A model generated the notes under the pieces. That model saw only the letters and a list, made by a program, of their open reading frames with translations, did not search any database and was not told the origin of the DNA. From CAIWHR01 sp963779805 (GTDB lineage Bacteria; Pseudomonadota; Gammaproteobacteria; Burkholderiales; Casimicrobiaceae): 64,000 nt of DNA. Below, in pieces: positions 1 to 9,199 of the stretch; position 1 is the first letter of the stretch, and the number at the start of each line of letters is the position of its first letter. The position numbers and the translations under genes are program-made. The DNA lies in the NCBI GenBank assembly GCA_963779805.1, contig CAVZZN010000012.1, forward strand, positions 1 to 64,000. Reading direction: 5' to 3'.

Positions 1-401
1 TTCGCGCCCTCATCCTCGCTGAGCAGCAGCGACAGGCCGGGCACTTCGTCGAGGTGCCGGATCTCGAGGCGTACCTCGACAAGCTCGGTGCTCACGCGGA
101 ACTCCTGACCCTCCAGGCAGCAGACGGCCACTGCGAGGCGTTTCTCGCTTTCTACTGCAACCAACCGCCCGAGGCCTACATCGCCTTGACTTGTGTGGCG
201 CCGGGAGCGCGCGGACAAGGCCTCGGACGGACCCTGCTCATGACCCTCTTCCGGGTCGCCGAAGCGCGCGGGTTCGATGCACTGGCACTCGAGGTGCGCA
301 AGGACAACGCGTCGGCCGTGGGCTTGTACCGCGGCCTCGGCTTTGTTGACGTCGAGGACCGCGGCGCCAAGGTGCTCATGCGGGCAGACGTGAGCGCATG
401 A
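1..401 (+). CDS. GNAT-family N-acetyltransferase, 5' end missing
   Basis: The reading frame is open from the first bases of the window, so the N-terminus lies upstream; a GTG at 54 is only an internal candidate. The visible part carries the acetyl-CoA pyrophosphate-binding loop (RGQGLGRTLL) and the GNAT C-terminal signature (NASAVGLYRGLGF). Such enzymes move an acetyl group from acetyl-CoA to an amine. Its stop overlaps the start of the membrane acyltransferase behind it (ATGA), so the two are translationally coupled. With sugar-aminotransferase and methyltransferase genes downstream, acetylation of an amino sugar of a surface glycan is a reasonable inference, but the substrate cannot be read from the sequence. 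Confidence 0.85.
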   Translation, partial: RALILAEQQRQAGHFVEVPDLEAYLDKLGAHAELLTLQAADGHCEAFLAFYCNQPPEAYIALTCVAPGARGQGLGRTLLMTLFRVAEARGFDALALEVRKDNASAVGLYRGLGFVDVEDRGAKVLMRADVSA

Positions 402-1639
402 CGGCCGCGCAGGCGCACGAGTACGTCTTCATCAACGCCTTCCGGGCGCTCGCGGCGTTCTGGGTGCTCACCTACCACTGCATGATCTGGGGCGGGATGG
501 GCACGCCCGCGCTCCCCTCGGCGAAGATCGCCGTCGACCTCTTCATGATGATCTCGGGCTTCCTCATGGCGGCCAACGCCACCGCCCGGGAGGCGCGCGA
601 GCCGATGGCGCACCCGCGCACTTGGGCGCGGTTCTGGACGCGGCGCTTCTTCCGCATCGCCCCGGCCTATTACTTGGCACTGGCGATCATGTTTGCGCTG
701 GGGCCGTGGATGATCGCCGGCTTCCACGAGCTGCAGAGCCTCAACCCAGTGCGCTGGCCCGCCGGCGGGATCTACGACCCGACCCGCACCGTGTACGACA
801 CGGGCAACCTGTTGCTGCACGTCACCTTCGTCTTCGGCCTGCTGCCGGCGTACGCGAACTCGACCCTGCTCCCCGACTGGAGCCTCGGGCTCGAGATGCA
901 GTTCTACCTCGCTTTCCCGCTACTGCTGCTCGCGCTGCGCCGGTTCGGCTTCGCTGTCGCCGCCCTCGCGCTCGGTGCGGCGGCACTCGCCGGCACAGTG
1001 TTCGTGCAGCGCACGCTCGCGTTTCCGGAGCCCTCGTTCCTGGCGCTCAAGCTCCAGTACTTTCTCGCCGGCATGCTGATGTTTGAAGTCGTGGGCGTGG
1101 AGGGGAGCGAGCGCCGGCGCATCGGGCTCGCGGCCGCGGCGCTGCTGCTGGTATCGCTCGAGCGCGCGTACGGCGCCGAGCTGGTGGTCGAGCCGCTCCT
1201 CGCGGCGGCGCTCCTCGCGCTCGGCGTGCTGGAGGTGCGTGGCGCCACGCCGGCGCGGCTAGCCGCGCTGCTCGGGTCGCGCCCCGTGACGCTCGCCGCC
1301 GACACGTCGTATGCGGTCTATCTCTTCCACGGCTGCTGGATCGCCGCGACGGGACTCTTCATGGCCGCGCACCGCGAGCTCGTGTGGAGCGTGCCGTCGG
1401 CGGGGCGCGTGATCGGCCTCTTCGCGTTCGTCACGCTCGCGAGCTATGCGAGCGCGTACCTCGTCTATCGACTGGTGGAGCTCCCCGGCATCGCGCTCGG
1501 CAAGACGCTGCTCAACACACGGCTGCGCGCCGCGCCGACAGTCGCGCCGGCGCGCGTCGCGGGCGTGGTCGAGCTCCCGAGTGCAGAGGAGGCAGCCGGC
1601 AGTTCCCCCACGAAGATGTCCCGCGAGTCGGCGGCGTAA
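398..1639 (+). CDS. Membrane acyltransferase, OafA/acyltransferase-3 family
   Basis: A 413-residue polytopic inner-membrane protein of the acyltransferase-3 family, which O-acylates sugars of lipopolysaccharide, capsule or other exported glycans. The family's R-X10-H motif is present (Arg16, His27, in FRALAAFWVLTYH), followed by about ten hydrophobic segments rich in Leu, Ala and Phe. Length is normal for the single-domain form without an SGNH domain. The ATG overlaps the stop of the GNAT gene by four bases. The last 40 residues are polar and probably cytoplasmic. Target sugar unknown. Confidence 0.88.
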   Translation: MTAAQAHEYVFINAFRALAAFWVLTYHCMIWGGMGTPALPSAKIAVDLFMMISGFLMAANATAREAREPMAHPRTWARFWTRRFFRIAPAYYLALAIMFALGPWMIAGFHELQSLNPVRWPAGGIYDPTRTVYDTGNLLLHVTFVFGLLPAYANSTLLPDWSLGLEMQFYLAFPLLLLALRRFGFAVAALALGAAALAGTVFVQRTLAFPEPSFLALKLQYFLAGMLMFEVVGVEGSERRRIGLAAAALLLVSLERAYGAELVVEPLLAAALLALGVLEVRGATPARLAALLGSRPVTLAADTSYAVYLFHGCWIAATGLFMAAHRELVWSVPSAGRVIGLFAFVTLASYASAYLVYRLVELPGIALGKTLLNTRLRAAPTVAPARVAGVVELPSAEEAAGSSPTKMSRESAA

Positions 1640-1666
1640 CATCGGTCGCATGTACCGGAGGTGCAC

Positions 1667-2479
1667 ATGCTGCAGCTCAGATTGGCGATGGGGATACGCA
1701 CGAAGGTCAAGCAGGCGATCGAACGCCTCCAGGGGCCGCCCGCCATCGCTGTGTCACCCGCAAAATACTGTTGCCTTTGCAACAGCACCGTTCCCCAGTT
1801 CAATCCATATCGTGGCGGTTGGAAGAACGTCCCGGAGTTGATGATCGTTCTGGACGTGACTGGCAGCGACGTCGATAACTTCTCATGCCCCGCATGCGGC
1901 GCGCACGATCGGGAACGCCACCTTTATCTCTATCTGGAGCGGCTTCATCTAGGGGAACACATCCGAGGCGCGCGCGTGCTCCATTTCGCGCCCGAGGGGC
2001 GGCTGTCGCAGGTGATCGAGTCCCTCGAACCCGCTCGCTACATCAAGGCGGACCTGTTTCCAACCCATCCCGGCATTCAGAAGGTCAACTTGCTCGAAAT
2101 GCCTTTCGAGAGCCGATCATTCGACGTGGTGATCGCCAATCACGTCTTGGAGCATGTGGCGGATGATCGCCAGGCGCTGGCGGAGATTCGGCGGGTTCTT
2201 TCGCCGGGAGGAACGGCCATCCTCCAGACTCCGTATAGCGCTCGATTGAAGGCGACCTTCGAGGACGCAGGAATCGACGACGACCACGCGCGCCTGCTTG
2301 TTTATGGCCAGGAGGATCACGTGCGGCTTTATGGCAGCGACATCTTCGAGCGGTTTGCCTCCTCGGGACTCATGCCCGAGGTACGTCGGCATGCCGACGT
2401 ACTGTCGGACATCGACCCGACGCGCTACGGAGTCAATCCGAAAGAGCCGCTCTTTCTGTACCGCAACGCCGGTGCGTGA
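1667..2479 (+). CDS. Class I SAM-dependent methyltransferase with N-terminal zinc-finger-like cysteines
   Basis: The ATG at 1667 is chosen because GGAGG lies five bases upstream; a GTG at 1661 is in frame but overlaps that site. Two cysteine pairs (CCLC near residue 36 and CPAC near 75) look like a zinc ribbon, a common front end of SAM methyltransferases in sugar clusters. The Rossmann core follows: VLHFAPEG (motif I), FDVVIANHVLEHV (motif III/IV) and a conserved LSPGGTAIL strand. The stop overlaps an upstream GTG of the aminotransferase frame. Probably methylates a glycan or a nucleotide sugar; the acceptor is inferred from neighbours only. Confidence 0.85.
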   Translation: MLQLRLAMGIRTKVKQAIERLQGPPAIAVSPAKYCCLCNSTVPQFNPYRGGWKNVPELMIVLDVTGSDVDNFSCPACGAHDRERHLYLYLERLHLGEHIRGARVLHFAPEGRLSQVIESLEPARYIKADLFPTHPGIQKVNLLEMPFESRSFDVVIANHVLEHVADDRQALAEIRRVLSPGGTAILQTPYSARLKATFEDAGIDDDHARLLVYGQEDHVRLYGSDIFERFASSGLMPEVRRHADVLSDIDPTRYGVNPKEPLFLYRNAGA

Positions 2480-2544
2480 CCGACATCGCAAGTTGCCGCC
2501 GAACCGTGGTGGCGAACCCGCCCCTCCGGACGCAGACAGGGGTA

Positions 2545-3656
2545 GTGGCGCCTATCTACGTCACTCGGCCCGTGCTTCCCCCGCTGGACGAGTTCCTGCC
2601 CTACCTGGAGCAGATCTGGGATCGCCGGATCCTCACGAATGGTGGCCCGTTCCACCAAGAGCTCGAGCAGGCGCTGTGCAAATATCTGGGAGATTCAGCA
2701 CCTCGCGTTGTTCGCCAACGGAACCATCGCGCTCGTAACAGCGCTACAGGCGCTGCGCATCACCGGGGAAGTCATCACGACGCCGTATTCATTCGTTGCG
2801 ACGGCTCACTCGTTGTTGTGGAACGGGATCAGGCCCGTATTCGTCGACATCGACCCCGATACGCTCAATCTCGACTCCGACAAGATCGAAGCGGCGATCA
2901 CGCCTCGAACGACCGCAATCCTGCCCGTGCACTGCTATGGACACCCGTGCGATGTCGAGCGGATCGGGAAGATCGCCGACACGCACGGGCTGCGGGTCAT
3001 CTATGACGCCGCGCATGCCTTTGGCGTGCAGGACGGCGGCGGAAGCGTGTTCAGGCATGGCGACTTGTCGGTCCTGAGCTTTCATGCCACGAAGGTCTTC
3101 AACACGTTCGAGGGTGGCGCGATCGTTTGTCCCGATTCCAGGACCAAGCAGCGCATCGATCATCTCAAGAACTTCGGGTTCGTCGATGAAGTGACGGTCG
3201 TCGCGACGGGAATCAACGGCAAGATGAGCGAGTTCAACGCCGCTCTGGGGTTGCTGCAACTCAAGGGACTCGATGCGGCTCTGCGCGGCACGCAAACGCG
3301 TGGACGAGCGTTATCGGCAGGCGCTCGCCGGCGTGAAGGGCATCCGGTGCCTCGCCGGAGCGGGTGAGCAGGTGTACAACTACGCTTATTTCCCGATCCT
3401 CGTGCAGCCCGAATACCCGCTCAGTCGGGACGAACTGTTCAACCGGATGCGCGAGAAGGGCGTGTACGCACGCCGCTACTTCTATCCATTGATCAGCGAA
3501 TTTCCCATGTACCACGGACTGCCTTCGGCCGCGCGCGCGAATCTCCCGTTGGCGTATCGAGCAGCCCAACAGGTGATATGCCTGCCCATTTATCCCGACT
3601 TGGCCGATGAGGATGTCGATTTCGTGATCGAGGTGATCGCGGGCGCAGAGGCCTGA
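2545..3656 (+). CDS. DegT/DnrJ/EryC1/StrS sugar aminotransferase, two frame breaks
   Basis: A PLP-dependent sugar aminotransferase that converts a keto-sugar nucleotide to an amino sugar. The protein runs through three frames: the N-terminus (YVTRPVLPPLDEF, TNGGPF), then from about 2685 HLALFANGTIALVTALQAL, the cofactor aspartate region (VIYDAAHAFG) and the Schiff-base lysine (SFHATKVFNTFEGG), and from about 3283 the C-terminus (YNYAYFPILV). Both breaks vanish if one surplus G near 2685 and one surplus C near 3283 are removed, so they look like sequencing errors. GTG 2545 is preferred because AGGGG precedes it; GTG 2476 is also in frame. WbqC starts right at the stop. Resembles transaminases making 4-amino-4,6-dideoxyhexoses. 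Confidence 0.85.
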
Positions 3657-4373
3657 ATGAAGTTGGGCGTCATGCAGCCGTACTTCTTCCCGTATCTCGG
3701 TTATTTCAGCCTGATCAGGCACTCGGACCGGCTCATTTTGCTCGACACGGTTCAGTTCATGCGGCACGGCTGGATCGAGAGGAACCGAATCCTCAAGCCC
3801 GACGCGGGCTGGCAGTATGTCGCGGTGCCGCTCGAGAAACACGGCGTGACGACACCGATTCAACAGATCAGCATCAGGAGCGACGAAGATTGGAGGGGGC
3901 GCATTCTGCGGCAGCTGGACCATTACAGGACGAAGGCGCCCTTCTACCGTGAAACCGTCGATCTCGTGGAGAGCGCGCTCGCCATCGAAACGGATAGCAT
4001 CACGACATTGAACCGACACGCGTTGGAGCAGACCTGCCGTTATCTTCGGCTGCCACTCCGGGTCGATGTCTGGAGCGAGATGGGGCTTCCGATCGATGAC
4101 GTGACGCACGCGGGCGAGTGGGCCCTGAACATCAGCAAAGCGCTGAACGCAGACGAGTACATCAACCCGTCCGGCGGAGTCGCCATCTTCCGCGAGGAGG
4201 AGTTCGCGTCGGCTGGCATCGCGCTGAGATTCCTGTCGAACAACCTCACCCCGTACGATCAGCGGCGCGACAATTTCGAGGCCGGCTTGTCGATCATCGA
4301 TGTGCTCATGTTCAACGAGCCGCAGCAGGCGCTCACGCTGATCGAGGACGCGCGGTTTATCGGAGCGAGCTGA
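3657..4373 (+). CDS. WbqC family protein
   Basis: A 238-residue protein of the WbqC-like family, recognised by its start (MKLGVMQPYFFPYLGYF), the conserved DTVQF and WIERNRI motifs and the INPSGG segment near residue 165. Members occur in O-antigen and other glycan clusters and next to DegT aminotransferases; they are thought to modify the amino sugar, but no reaction is firmly established to my knowledge. The ATG follows the aminotransferase stop directly, giving strong translational coupling. It closes the glycan gene group that begins at the left edge. Confidence 0.88.
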   Translation: MKLGVMQPYFFPYLGYFSLIRHSDRLILLDTVQFMRHGWIERNRILKPDAGWQYVAVPLEKHGVTTPIQQISIRSDEDWRGRILRQLDHYRTKAPFYRETVDLVESALAIETDSITTLNRHALEQTCRYLRLPLRVDVWSEMGLPIDDVTHAGEWALNISKALNADEYINPSGGVAIFREEEFASAGIALRFLSNNLTPYDQRRDNFEAGLSIIDVLMFNEPQQALTLIEDARFIGAS

Positions 4374-4393
4374 GAGTTCGGCAGCGCGGCCGC

Positions 4394-4663
4394 GGTCAGC
4401 AAAGAGGCAACCCCGCAAGAAGCGTTGGCGCTAGGACGAGGTCGAGCAGCGAACGGCCCCCACGCCACTCGAAGGACGGACGGCTGCCCCCGACCAGGAA
4501 GACGCATCGTGCCCACGTCGCGCCCCTCCAGGACCGGCACAGCGGTACCGCGTGCCCCAAGTGCGGCTCGCCGCTGCTTGAGCGCGTTGCGAAGCACGGT
4601 CAGAATGCTGGTCGCTCGTTCCTCGGCTGTTCGGCGTTCCCGAAGTGCCGGTACGTCCGGTAG
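4394..4663 (+). CDS. Small protein with topoisomerase-type C4 zinc finger, start unclear
   Basis: The last 36 codons encode a clear topoisomerase-type zinc finger (CPKCGSPLLERV followed by LGCSAFPKC), as found at the C-terminus of topoisomerase I and in small stand-alone proteins. Upstream the frame stays open but has no ATG, GTG or TTG with a ribosome site, and the sequence is an arginine-rich linker. Either the N-terminus lies in another frame because of an uncorrected indel, or this is a remnant. The left boundary is approximate. Confidence 0.5.
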   Translation, partial: GQQRGNPARSVGARTRSSSERPPRHSKDGRLPPTRKTHRAHVAPLQDRHSGTACPKCGSPLLERVAKHGQNAGRSFLGCSAFPKCRYVR

Positions 4664-4729
4664 CGCTGCGGCATCCGCCAACGGGATCCGCACCGCCATC
4701 ACAAGTCACGGAGTTGTTCCCGGTCCGCC

Positions 4730-5319
4730 ATGCGATACCAGGGCAAGATTGCGAAGTGGAAGGACGATCAGGGCTTCGGATTCATCGCGCCGAACGGCGG
4801 TGGGGCACCCGTGTTTGTCCATGTCAAGAGCGTCGTGCGTGGGCAGCGACGTCCTGTCGGAAACGAACTGGTCACCTATGAGGTGGCCACCGACGATCGG
4901 GGCCGTCCCCGCGCTGCCAATGTCGCGTTCGTGGGCGAACGCCCGGTCGAGCGGCCGGCTGCCGTGCACCTTGGGCACCAACAGCCTTTGTCATCATCTT
5001 TCTCGGACTGGTGGTCGGCGCGGTCGTCGTTGGCAAGCTGCGGCCCGTCGTGCTCGCGGTCTACCTCGGCGCGAGCGTGGTCGCGTTCTTCGCCTACGGC
5101 ATCGACAAGTCGGCCGCCCAGAAGGAGCAGTGGCGGATCTCGGAAAGCACCTTGCACCTGTTCGGCTTGGCCGGTGGCTGGCCGGGCGCGCTACTCGCAC
5201 AGAAGATCTTTCGCCACAAGTCGCGCAAGCAAGAGTTTCAAATGGTCTTCTGGTCCACTGTGGGTCTCAGCTGCATTGCGCTCGCTGTCTACTCGGCGTC
5301 TGCACACGGCCTGCTCTAG
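4730..5319 (+). CDS. Cold-shock domain plus DUF1294 membrane protein, one frame break
   Basis: The first 70 residues form a cold-shock domain with the RNA-binding signature GFGFIAPNGGG and VFVHVKSV. The second half is a DUF1294 membrane domain with the family's YGIDKSAAQ, RISESTLHL, GGWPGALLAQ and FRHKSRKQEF motifs between hydrophobic helices. CSD-DUF1294 fusions are a known architecture. The two halves lie in different frames, with the switch near 4985 inside the first membrane helix; a single-base error explains it. Role unproven; a link to RNA binding at the membrane is inference. Confidence 0.83.
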
Positions 5320-5334
5320 CTAGCAAAACACGAA

Positions 5335-5354
5335 CGGCCAGCGATTCCTGGCCG
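5335..5354. terminator. Possible hairpin between convergent genes
   Basis: CGGCCA and TGGCCG form a 6-bp stem around an 8-base loop between the stop of the CSD-DUF1294 gene and the stop of the convergent regulator gene. There is no good T-run on either side, so terminator function is weakly supported. Confidence 0.3.
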
Positions 5355-5385
5355 AGCCCTTCCGGTCGTCGCGGCGGAATCGACC

Positions 5386-5640
5386 CTACCGCCCCCTCTG
5401 CGCCCCCGCCTTCCTCCCCGGCGCCGGCTTGGGCGCGTACCCGGACAGCCAACACTCCAGAGCCTCGATCGTCCTGTCCCCCTCGTACCGCGTCAGCGTG
5501 CACATGACCACCGCCCCGGTCGCGCTCAGCTCCGCGAGGCGGCTGCGCACCGTCGCGAGCGGCAGGCGCATCTCCGCGGCGATCTCGAGGTCGAGCCGCT
5601 GACCGTACTTCTTGAGGCAGTTCAGGACGTCTTCCTTCAT
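5386..5640 (-). CDS. Small winged-helix DNA-binding protein
   Basis: About 84 residues starting at MKEDVLNCLKKYGQRL; a longer in-frame start at 5712 adds a tail without family resemblance. Residues 1-55 fit a winged helix (LEIAAEMRLPLATVRSRLAELSATGAV looks like helix-turn-recognition helix and start of the wing). The C-terminal tail (PKPAPGRKA) is basic. It resembles small FaeA/ArsR-like regulators found in Burkholderiales genomes. No partner gene is adjacent, so the regulated target is unknown. Confidence 0.6.
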   Translation of the reverse strand: MKEDVLNCLKKYGQRLDLEIAAEMRLPLATVRSRLAELSATGAVVMCTLTRYEGDRTIEALECWLSGYAPKPAPGRKAGAQRGR

Positions 5641-5712
5641 TGCGAGCTCCGTCGAATGCGGCGGCTCCCCGCCGTCCCTGCCGGGCGACACGAGCCGGAT
5701 CATGAAAAACAT

Positions 5713-6114
5713 TCGGCCCCGACGCCCGCGCGCCGGAGCCTTGAAGCCGTTGCCGGCCGTGCGGGTGCGCTATCGATGAACTGAGTCGATGCGCGACCGT
5801 GCCCCGCTCCGAGCGCTGCGCCGATCAGCGCTTGGTCGTTGTCGCCCCGCCCTGCGCGTCGAGCCCAGACCCGAGCTCCTCGAGCGCCTCACGCGTCGCG
5901 CCGTACGCGTTCACGACGTCGACCTGGAAGGCGGCCACCAGCGCACGCACGCCTCCGAGCGCCGGAGGGGCTTACGTGTATCGTCGGCCGAATCATTCTG
6001 GGCCATCACGCAAACGATCCTTGTGAGGATCGCCGTTTTCGCCGTGGCGTTTGCCTTTCAGGCAGCCAGTGCTTCGCGCGTCGTCCGCGATTTCGATACG
6101 CCCGGCAACGGTAG
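5713..6114. other. Gap without a convincing gene; possible short remnant
   Basis: No full gene is seen. On the minus strand, a frame ending at a TGA near 5825 reads about 45 residues (including VNAYGATREALEELGSGL) after an upstream in-frame TAA. Its composition looks protein-like, so it may be the tail of a decayed gene, but I cannot assign a family. Confidence 0.35.
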
Positions 6115-6504
6115 TTACTTCTTGATGATGATTGGCGGTTTCGGTGTCGACACGACGCCTGAGTCGCTGACCGCAATTTCGCGCGCCGCCGGCTCGTCGG
6201 CCGGATTCGTCAGCAGGATGATCGTCGATAGGCTGCCGGTTCTGCTTGGGGGAAGGATGACGATTTTCCGGATGTCGCGAATGCCGGCCTTCTGCAAGGC
6301 CTTGGTTACCGTTGCCTCGTTCATCCCTGGACCGGCCTGGTCAAGCGTCGCCAGGATCGCCGCTGCTTGCGCCTGGCTCACGCTGGGTGGATAGACAAGC
6401 CTGTTGATGTTGCTCTTCGACAGGTTCAGGTTCGAGGCGGCCGCCGCGCAGACGATCCATCCCAGCGTCACGAGGACAAGAGCCAAACCCGGAATTCTTT
6501 TCAT
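6115..6504 (-). CDS. Exported protein of unknown function
   Basis: About 129 residues beginning MKRIPGLALVLVTLGW, a typical Sec signal peptide ending near AAAASN. The frame extends upstream to 6606, but that stretch reads as low-complexity non-coding sequence. The mature part contains LDQAGPGMNEATVTKALQKAG, which may be a small helical domain, and ends in a Pro/Ile/Lys tail (KPPIIIKK). Not recognised; probably periplasmic. Its neighbours give no functional hint. Confidence 0.6.
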   Translation of the reverse strand: MKRIPGLALVLVTLGWIVCAAAASNLNLSKSNINRLVYPPSVSQAQAAAILATLDQAGPGMNEATVTKALQKAGIRDIRKIVILPPSRTGSLSTIILLTNPADEPAAREIAVSDSGVVSTPKPPIIIKK

Positions 6505-6848
6505 TGCGCTGCTCCTTAAGCTTCGATCAGCGGCAAATGGTGCGTGCGTCACGCAATTAGCGTCCGCACGCCGAACACAGTACGACGGCCCTGGCGTGGT
6601 GTCCATGGCCTAGCGCTCGTCGGTCGATGACAATTTCGGGTCGTCGGTCAATGCCGTCGGTCGGCGTGGTGCACGCAATAACCGCGAGGGTGGATCGCCG
6701 CGGCGCGCGACGCGCGGTGCCGCCTGAAACTGGCCTACGTCACTACGGCTTCGGCGGAGGGGCGCGTGCCCTGCGTCTCAGGTTGGCTGCACAATCGAGC
6801 GTGCGCGCGCCCTGCCGAACCGCCGCTGACCAGCTGACTCCGGCTTCG
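6505..6848. other. Intergenic stretch, no gene seen
   Basis: It holds the presumed promoter and leader of the minus-strand exported-protein gene and nothing else that I can support. Confidence 0.5.
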
Positions 6849-6889
6849 AAAAAAAAGAAAAAGGCCCGCGGCGATCGCTCGCCCGAGCC
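6849..6889 (-). terminator. Rho-independent terminator of tRNA-Lys(CTT)
   Basis: On the minus strand GGCTCGGGCGA and TCGCCGCGGGCC pair as a 6+5 bp stem with one bulge and a GCGA loop. A run of thirteen T interrupted by a single C follows. It sits 20 bases downstream of the tRNA. Confidence 0.75.
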
Positions 6890-6909
6890 CGAATACACGT
6901 TGAATTTGT

Positions 6910-6985
6910 TGGTAGGCCGTGTAGGGATCGAACCTACGACCAACGGATTAAGAGTCCGCTGCTCTACCAGCTGAGCTAACGGCCC
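6910..6985 (-). tRNA. tRNA-Lys (anticodon CTT)
   Basis: A 76-base gene with encoded CCA. The minus strand starts GGGCCGTTAGCTCAG and has the anticodon arm GGACTCTTAATCC (anticodon CTT, reading AAG) and the T-arm GGTTCGATCC. The acceptor stem closes fully, with one G-U pair at the end. A good terminator follows. Confidence 0.96.
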
Positions 6986-7085
6986 GCCGTGCAGTCCCAT
7001 TCGGTCTGTGGACCCAAAGGGACTGATATTTTAGCCGATTCCGGGCCGGCCGGCCAAGCGGCCTCGCGCTGGCCGGGCCGCGATC

Positions 7086-7175
7086 GTCCACGACCGTTTG
7101 AAACGCCGTCCACGATCGGGTGAAACGGCGTCTACGATCGGTTGAAATGACCGTCTATGATGGGCTGAAACACGC
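7086..7175. repeat. Four 22-23 bp tandem repeats, possible IS21-family end remnant
   Basis: Units starting at 7086, 7108, 7130 and 7153 share the pattern GTCYAYGAYSGKBTGAAA with a period of 22, 22 and 23 bases. Arrays of this kind (GTCCACGATCG..TGAAA) resemble the multiple terminal repeats to which IS21-family transposases bind. No istA or istB gene is present, so this may be a solo end left by deletion. The rest of the 6986-7387 gap holds nothing else I recognise. Confidence 0.5.
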
Positions 7176-7387
7176 AGTTGCACGCGCGTGCACTGCGGCA
7201 CCTGCGAATCGAGCCAGCGCGGTCGTCGCCTCGGCCTCCTGTCAGTGCCGCTATGACGCGTGTCGCCGGGGCTCTTGCCCTTCGAGGGCCATGCGTCGAT
7301 ACCGTGACGAGGGCGGTCCGGGCGCACGCAGCGTGCCGCACGGGCGCCGACCAGAAGGACATCACGGCGTTGAGTGACGGGAAAGCG

Positions 7388-8320
7388 ATGCAACGCATGC
7401 CACGAATCAGCGTGATCTGCTGGTGCGACGCGCACAATCCGGTGCTCGAGGCCACGCTGCATGGCTATGCAAGCCAGCGTGGCGACCCGGCACAGTTCGA
7501 GCTCATCGTTGCGGATTGGGATCGAGGCACCGATCAGTCGGCGCTGATCCGGCGCGTTGCCGAGGCGAACCCCGGCATCGGCTCGAACCTGCGCTACCTC
7601 GTCACCTCGTTCTCGGGACGCGCCGACAGGAACAATTTCGCAGCAGAGCAGGCCAAGGCTCCCCTGCTCGTGTTCGCATCCGCCGACTTCATTCCCAATC
7701 CCGGGTTCATCCAGGCTCACCTCGCCTTCCACGAAGCCCATTCCGGGGACGAGTGCGTCGGGATCGGGCCGGTACGCTCCCCCGACGAGCAACGTGCGGC
7801 CAGTGATTTCCTGGCGTGGGCCGAAGACACCGGGAACCTCTTCGGGGTCGACTTCAGGGCGGAAGCACCGCGGCTGCCGACAAGCTACTTCTATTGCGGC
7901 AACGCCTCGATCAAGGCGCGCTTCTTCCAGCGCGTGGGTCGATTCGACCCGGATTTCCCGTACGATGCCTTCGACGACTTCGAGTTCGGTCTCCGTGCGA
8001 CCGAGCACGGATTGCGCGCGTACCTGGTGCCCGGCGCGATGGCCGTGCACAACCACCTGGTGACGTTCGCCGAGCGACGGTGGCGGCTGGAGCTCGCCGG
8101 ACGCTCGGCTGCGCTGCTGGCATCGAAGTACCCGGACCGCGCGCGGCAAATGCCGCCACTCTGGCGTCAACGGTCGTGGTTCTACCAGGCGCTGGCCCGG
8201 TATGCGCTGGCCCCGTCGAGGCGCAATCGCGTTCGCTATTGGGAGCTCGGCCTGAAGGAGGCGTTCGCGCGTGGTTACTTCGCGGCAGCAGGCCGGGACG
8301 AGCGCCTCGGTCGAGCTTGA
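7388..8320 (+). CDS. Glycosyltransferase family 2 protein
   Basis: A 310-residue GT-A glycosyltransferase. The start at 7388 (MQRMPRISVICWCDAHN) places the first beta strand at the N-terminus as usual, with a GGGAAAG ribosome site. The nucleotide-sugar-binding core follows: LIVADWDRG, PLLVFASADFIPN (the DXD-like position reads SAD) and YDAFDDFEFGLRATEHG, the acid-rich acceptor region containing the likely catalytic Asp. No membrane helix is visible, so it is probably cytoplasmic. It stands alone, and donor and acceptor are unknown. Confidence 0.8.
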   Translation: MQRMPRISVICWCDAHNPVLEATLHGYASQRGDPAQFELIVADWDRGTDQSALIRRVAEANPGIGSNLRYLVTSFSGRADRNNFAAEQAKAPLLVFASADFIPNPGFIQAHLAFHEAHSGDECVGIGPVRSPDEQRAASDFLAWAEDTGNLFGVDFRAEAPRLPTSYFYCGNASIKARFFQRVGRFDPDFPYDAFDDFEFGLRATEHGLRAYLVPGAMAVHNHLVTFAERRWRLELAGRSAALLASKYPDRARQMPPLWRQRSWFYQALARYALAPSRRNRVRYWELGLKEAFARGYFAAAGRDERLGRA

Positions 8321-8394
8321 TGCGCGCCCCGCGGATCACCGCGGACTCAAGCGCGCCGTGCGGCGGCGATCTCGGCCCCGATGCCGTCGCCGGC

Positions 8395-9199
8395 TCACTT
8401 CACCCACACTCCGGAGTACTCGCCGCTGACGAGGCAACCGGTGCCCGCATTCTTGGCCGTGTAGCGCCCGGACATCTCGCTCCCGCCCACCCGCGCCTCG
8501 TAGACCTCCATGTTGCCGGTGTCGCCCGACGTGCAGTTGTACGTTCCCTTGGCCCACTGGAACTGCCCGTACTGCGTGCTCGTACCGGTGAATGTGCAGG
8601 ACAGGCGCCCCGAGCGGCGAGAGCGTCAAGGTGAGATCGGCACCGCTCTGCACCGCCTTCAGGTTGGCGAAGGCGAAGGCGTCGCCATTGGCCGCCGCGA
8701 CCGTGCAGCCCGTCGTGTTGGCGTGCACCGCCCCCATGTAATCGCCCGACAGGTCTTCGAACCCGAGATACTGCCGGGTCAGCTCCTTCGTCGTGGTGAC
8801 GTTGTCGATGGTGTAGGTGAGCGTGCCGGTCTGGACGTCCGTCGGCGACCACTGCATCGTGCCGACCTTCTTGACCGTGACGGTGCTCGCGTCGAAGACC
8901 GGGGCTCCGAAGTACGGCCCCGTCGTCGCGTACACGTCGCCCGCCCACACGAGATCGTCGGTCGAGCCCGGATCGTTCAGCTGGCCGGTGTACCACGTCG
9001 GCTTGCCTGCCGCGTCGTACACGAACATGGTGGCGAAGATGAAGCCGCCGCGATGCACGAGCTGCACGCCCCAGCCGGACTCGTTGGGATTCCACCAGAG
9101 ATCGCTCTGGTCCGTGGCCTGCTTCGTTGCGTAGGCGGGACCGATCGACAGTGCACACGACACCGCGAGCGCGAGTGCCGCCAGACGTACTTTCTTCAT
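8395..9199 (-). CDS. Exported protein of unknown function, one frame break
   Basis: It starts MKKVRLAALALAVSCALSIG, a Sec signal peptide cleaved near AYA. The mature part has WWNPNESGWGVQLVHRGGFI and FVYDAAGKPTWYTGQL, a beta-rich pattern common in secreted Burkholderiales and Xanthomonadales proteins of unknown role (NESGWG motif). At about 8605 the frame shifts in a GGGGCGCC tract. The true C-terminus (TSTQYGQFQWAKGTYNC through GEYSGVWVK) lies in the next frame and ends at 8395. Paired cysteines in the C-terminal half suggest disulphides. Probably extracellular or periplasmic. Confidence 0.7.

Noticed and set aside
2545..3656. Reading the split DegT gene as two or three separate genes or a pseudogene
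   Set aside because: The pieces join into one full-length enzyme when two surplus bases are removed, and the same error type occurs in essential genes of the window.
7086..7175. CRISPR array
   Set aside because: The four units are directly adjacent with no spacers and no cas genes are present.
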